Below, one piece after another: positions 5,221 to 6,143 of a stretch of 6,143 nt of DNA. This DNA comes from an uncultured Eubacteriales bacterium (GTDB taxonomy: Bacteria; Bacillota_I; Bacilli_A; RF39; UBA660). The translations under genes and the position numbers were made by a program. The notes under the pieces were generated by a model, which did not search any database, was not told where the DNA came from, and worked only from the letters and a program-made list of their open reading frames with translations. How positions within the stretch are numbered: position 1 is the first letter of the stretch; every line of letters begins with the position of its first letter. The stretch spans positions 1 to 6,143 of the forward strand of contig OMQW01000024.1 of NCBI GenBank assembly GCA_900313345.1, in the 5' to 3' direction.

Positions 5221-5241
5221 ATGGAATAAGGAGAAAAAAAT

Positions 5242-5673
5242 ATGACAAGTTTTATACAAAAAAAAGAAACAGTAGATCGTAAGTGGTATGTTATTGATGC
5301 TGAAGGTAAACCATTAGGACGTGTAGCTGCTCAAGCTGCTAGAGTTTTAAGAGGAAAGAATAAGCCAACATTCACACCACATATCGATTGTGGAGACTTT
5401 ATTATCATTGTTAATGCTGAAAAAGCAGTTTTAACTGGTAATAAATTAGACAACAAAATGTATTATAACCATTCACAATATCCAGGAGGATTAAGAGAAA
5501 GAACAGCTAGAGAAATGCAAGAAAGATATCCTGAAGAAATGGTTCGTCGTGCAGTAAAAGGAATGCTTCCTAAAAATCGTTTAGGACGTCAAATGTATAG
5601 AAAATTATTCGTATACGTTGGACCTGAACACAAACATATGGCACAAAAACCTGAAGTTATGGAGGTTAAATAA
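5242..5673 (+). CDS. rplM: 50S ribosomal protein L13 (uL13)
   Basis: L13 is an early-assembling large-subunit protein. The 143-residue product matches the family throughout: RKWYVIDAEGKPLGRVA near the N-terminus, LRGKNKPTFTPHIDCGDFIIIVNAEK, the YYNHSQYPGGLRERTA motif in the centre, AVKGMLPKNRLGRQMYRKLFVY, and the C-terminal HMAQKPE. AAGGAG at 5228-5233, 8 bases before ATG, fixes the start. It is first in a two-gene operon with rpsI, the universal partner of rplM, and its leader suggests feedback control by L13 itself. Its use of CGT and CCA codons is closer to rpsK and rpoA than to the neighbouring truA and ATPase genes. Confidence 0.98.
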   Translation: MTSFIQKKETVDRKWYVIDAEGKPLGRVAAQAARVLRGKNKPTFTPHIDCGDFIIIVNAEKAVLTGNKLDNKMYYNHSQYPGGLRERTAREMQERYPEEMVRRAVKGMLPKNRLGRQMYRKLFVYVGPEHKHMAQKPEVMEVK

Positions 5674-6095
5674 TGGCAAAAGAAGTTAAGAAATATACTG
5701 GAACTGGTAGAAGAAAAACAAGTGTTGCAAGGGTTACACTTACTCCAGGAACAGGTAAAATAACTGTTAATGGAAAAGATGTTCATGAATATCTTCCATT
5801 CGAAGTATTAGTAATGGACTTAAGTCAACCATTAGTTGCAACTAACACTGATAAATTATTCGATGTTAATGCAGAAGTTACTGGTGGTGGATTCTCTGGT
5901 CAAACAGGAGCAATTCGTTTAGGTATTACAAGAGCTCTTCTTGAATATGATAAAACAACTCCAGCTGACTCAGAAAATAGTTTCAGAAAGACTTTAAAAG
6001 TTGCTGGTTTTATAACTCGTGATCCTCGTAAGAAAGAACGTAAGAAACCAGGTCTTAAAAAAGCACGTCGTGCTCCACAATTCTCAAAGAGATAA
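5673..6095 (+). CDS. rpsI: 30S ribosomal protein S9 (uS9)
   Basis: S9 binds the head of the 30S subunit, and its C-terminal tail reaches the P-site tRNA. The 140-residue product shows YTGTGRRKTSVARV at the N-terminus, ITVNGKDVHEYLPF, QPLVATNT, VTGGGFSGQTGAIRLGITRALL, and the invariant C-terminal KKARRAPQFSKR ending in Arg. Family members are usually about 130 residues. The extra length here is mostly an acidic/polar insert around residues 94-102 (KTTPADSEN) before LKVAGFITRD. The start codon overlaps the rplM stop by one base (TAATG), with GGAGG at 5661-5665 inside rplM, so the two genes are translationally coupled. A terminator follows directly. Confidence 0.98.
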   Translation: MAKEVKKYTGTGRRKTSVARVTLTPGTGKITVNGKDVHEYLPFEVLVMDLSQPLVATNTDKLFDVNAEVTGGGFSGQTGAIRLGITRALLEYDKTTPADSENSFRKTLKVAGFITRDPRKKERKKPGLKKARRAPQFSKR

Positions 6096-6103
6096 TATGT
6101 TTC

Positions 6104-6131
6104 AAAGATATACAAATTGTATATCTTTTTT
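6104..6131 (+). terminator. Intrinsic terminator of the rplM-rpsI operon
   Basis: AAAGATATAC (6104-6113) pairs with GTATATCTTT (6119-6128) around the loop AAATT, and six T residues run from 6126 to 6131. It lies 8 bases after the rpsI stop. The stem is perfect, and the position at the end of the two-gene operon is as expected. Confidence 0.9.
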
Positions 6132-6143
6132 ATTGCTAAAAAT

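Noticed and set aside
5589..6115. Minus-strand open frames opposite rplM and rpsI
   Set aside because: They lie antisense to highly conserved ribosomal protein genes and have no recognisable domain.
1..6143. Mycoplasma-type code with TGA read as Trp
   Set aside because: All four visible Trp codons are TGG and no frame needs TGA read-through. TGA is not used as a stop either, but nine stops are too few in AT-rich DNA to mean much.
1..6143. CRISPR array, tRNA, insertion sequence or phage remnant
   Set aside because: No spaced direct repeats, no tRNA-like cloverleaf, no transposase or integrase, and no gap longer than about 130 bases were found.

Overview
The window is an AT-rich (GC about 30% by eye), all-plus-strand stretch of a chromosome from a low-GC Firmicutes/Mollicutes-type bacterium. 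The evidence is the strong GGAGG/GAGGTGA ribosome binding sites, the TTGATT-17-TATAAT promoter, the A/U-rich intrinsic terminators, and the Bacilli-type gene order rpsK-rpoA-rplQ-[two ATPase genes]-truA-rplM-rpsI. All nine genes end in TAA or TAG and every visible Trp is TGG, so the standard bacterial code fits. An uncultured Erysipelotrichia/RF39-like lineage is a guess; the sequence does not prove it.

Layout. Positions 1-1833 hold the end of the large ribosomal protein operon: rpsK (S11), rpoA (RNA polymerase alpha) and rplQ (L17). It closes with a terminator whose stem overlaps the rplQ stop codon. Positions 1834-2653 hold a single gene for a short-chain dehydrogenase of the DltE/YqjQ-like (COG0300) type, with its own candidate promoter and terminator. 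Positions 2654-4268 hold two overlapping genes at the place where Firmicutes normally carry ecfA1-ecfA2, the ATPases of the energy-coupling factor vitamin/metal transporters. Both proteins keep the overall EcfA layout, including the C-terminal segment, but their ATP-binding and hydrolysis motifs are heavily eroded. The EcfT gene that normally follows is absent. Positions 4269-5116 hold a 31-bp inverted repeat resembling a pair of DnaA boxes, then truA (tRNA pseudouridine synthase). Positions 5117-6131 hold a good sigma-A promoter, a structured leader that is probably the L13 autoregulatory leader, rplM (L13), rpsI (S9) and a terminator.

Functionally, most of the window is core translation and transcription machinery. 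The part worth study is the pair of degenerate EcfA-like proteins. Their frames are intact, translationally overlapping and carry a good ribosome binding site. One of the two predicted composite ATP sites has lost everything recognisable, while the other keeps a few key residues. This looks like a retained protein pair with a changed, possibly non-hydrolytic, role rather than a simple wreck, but the sequence alone cannot decide that.
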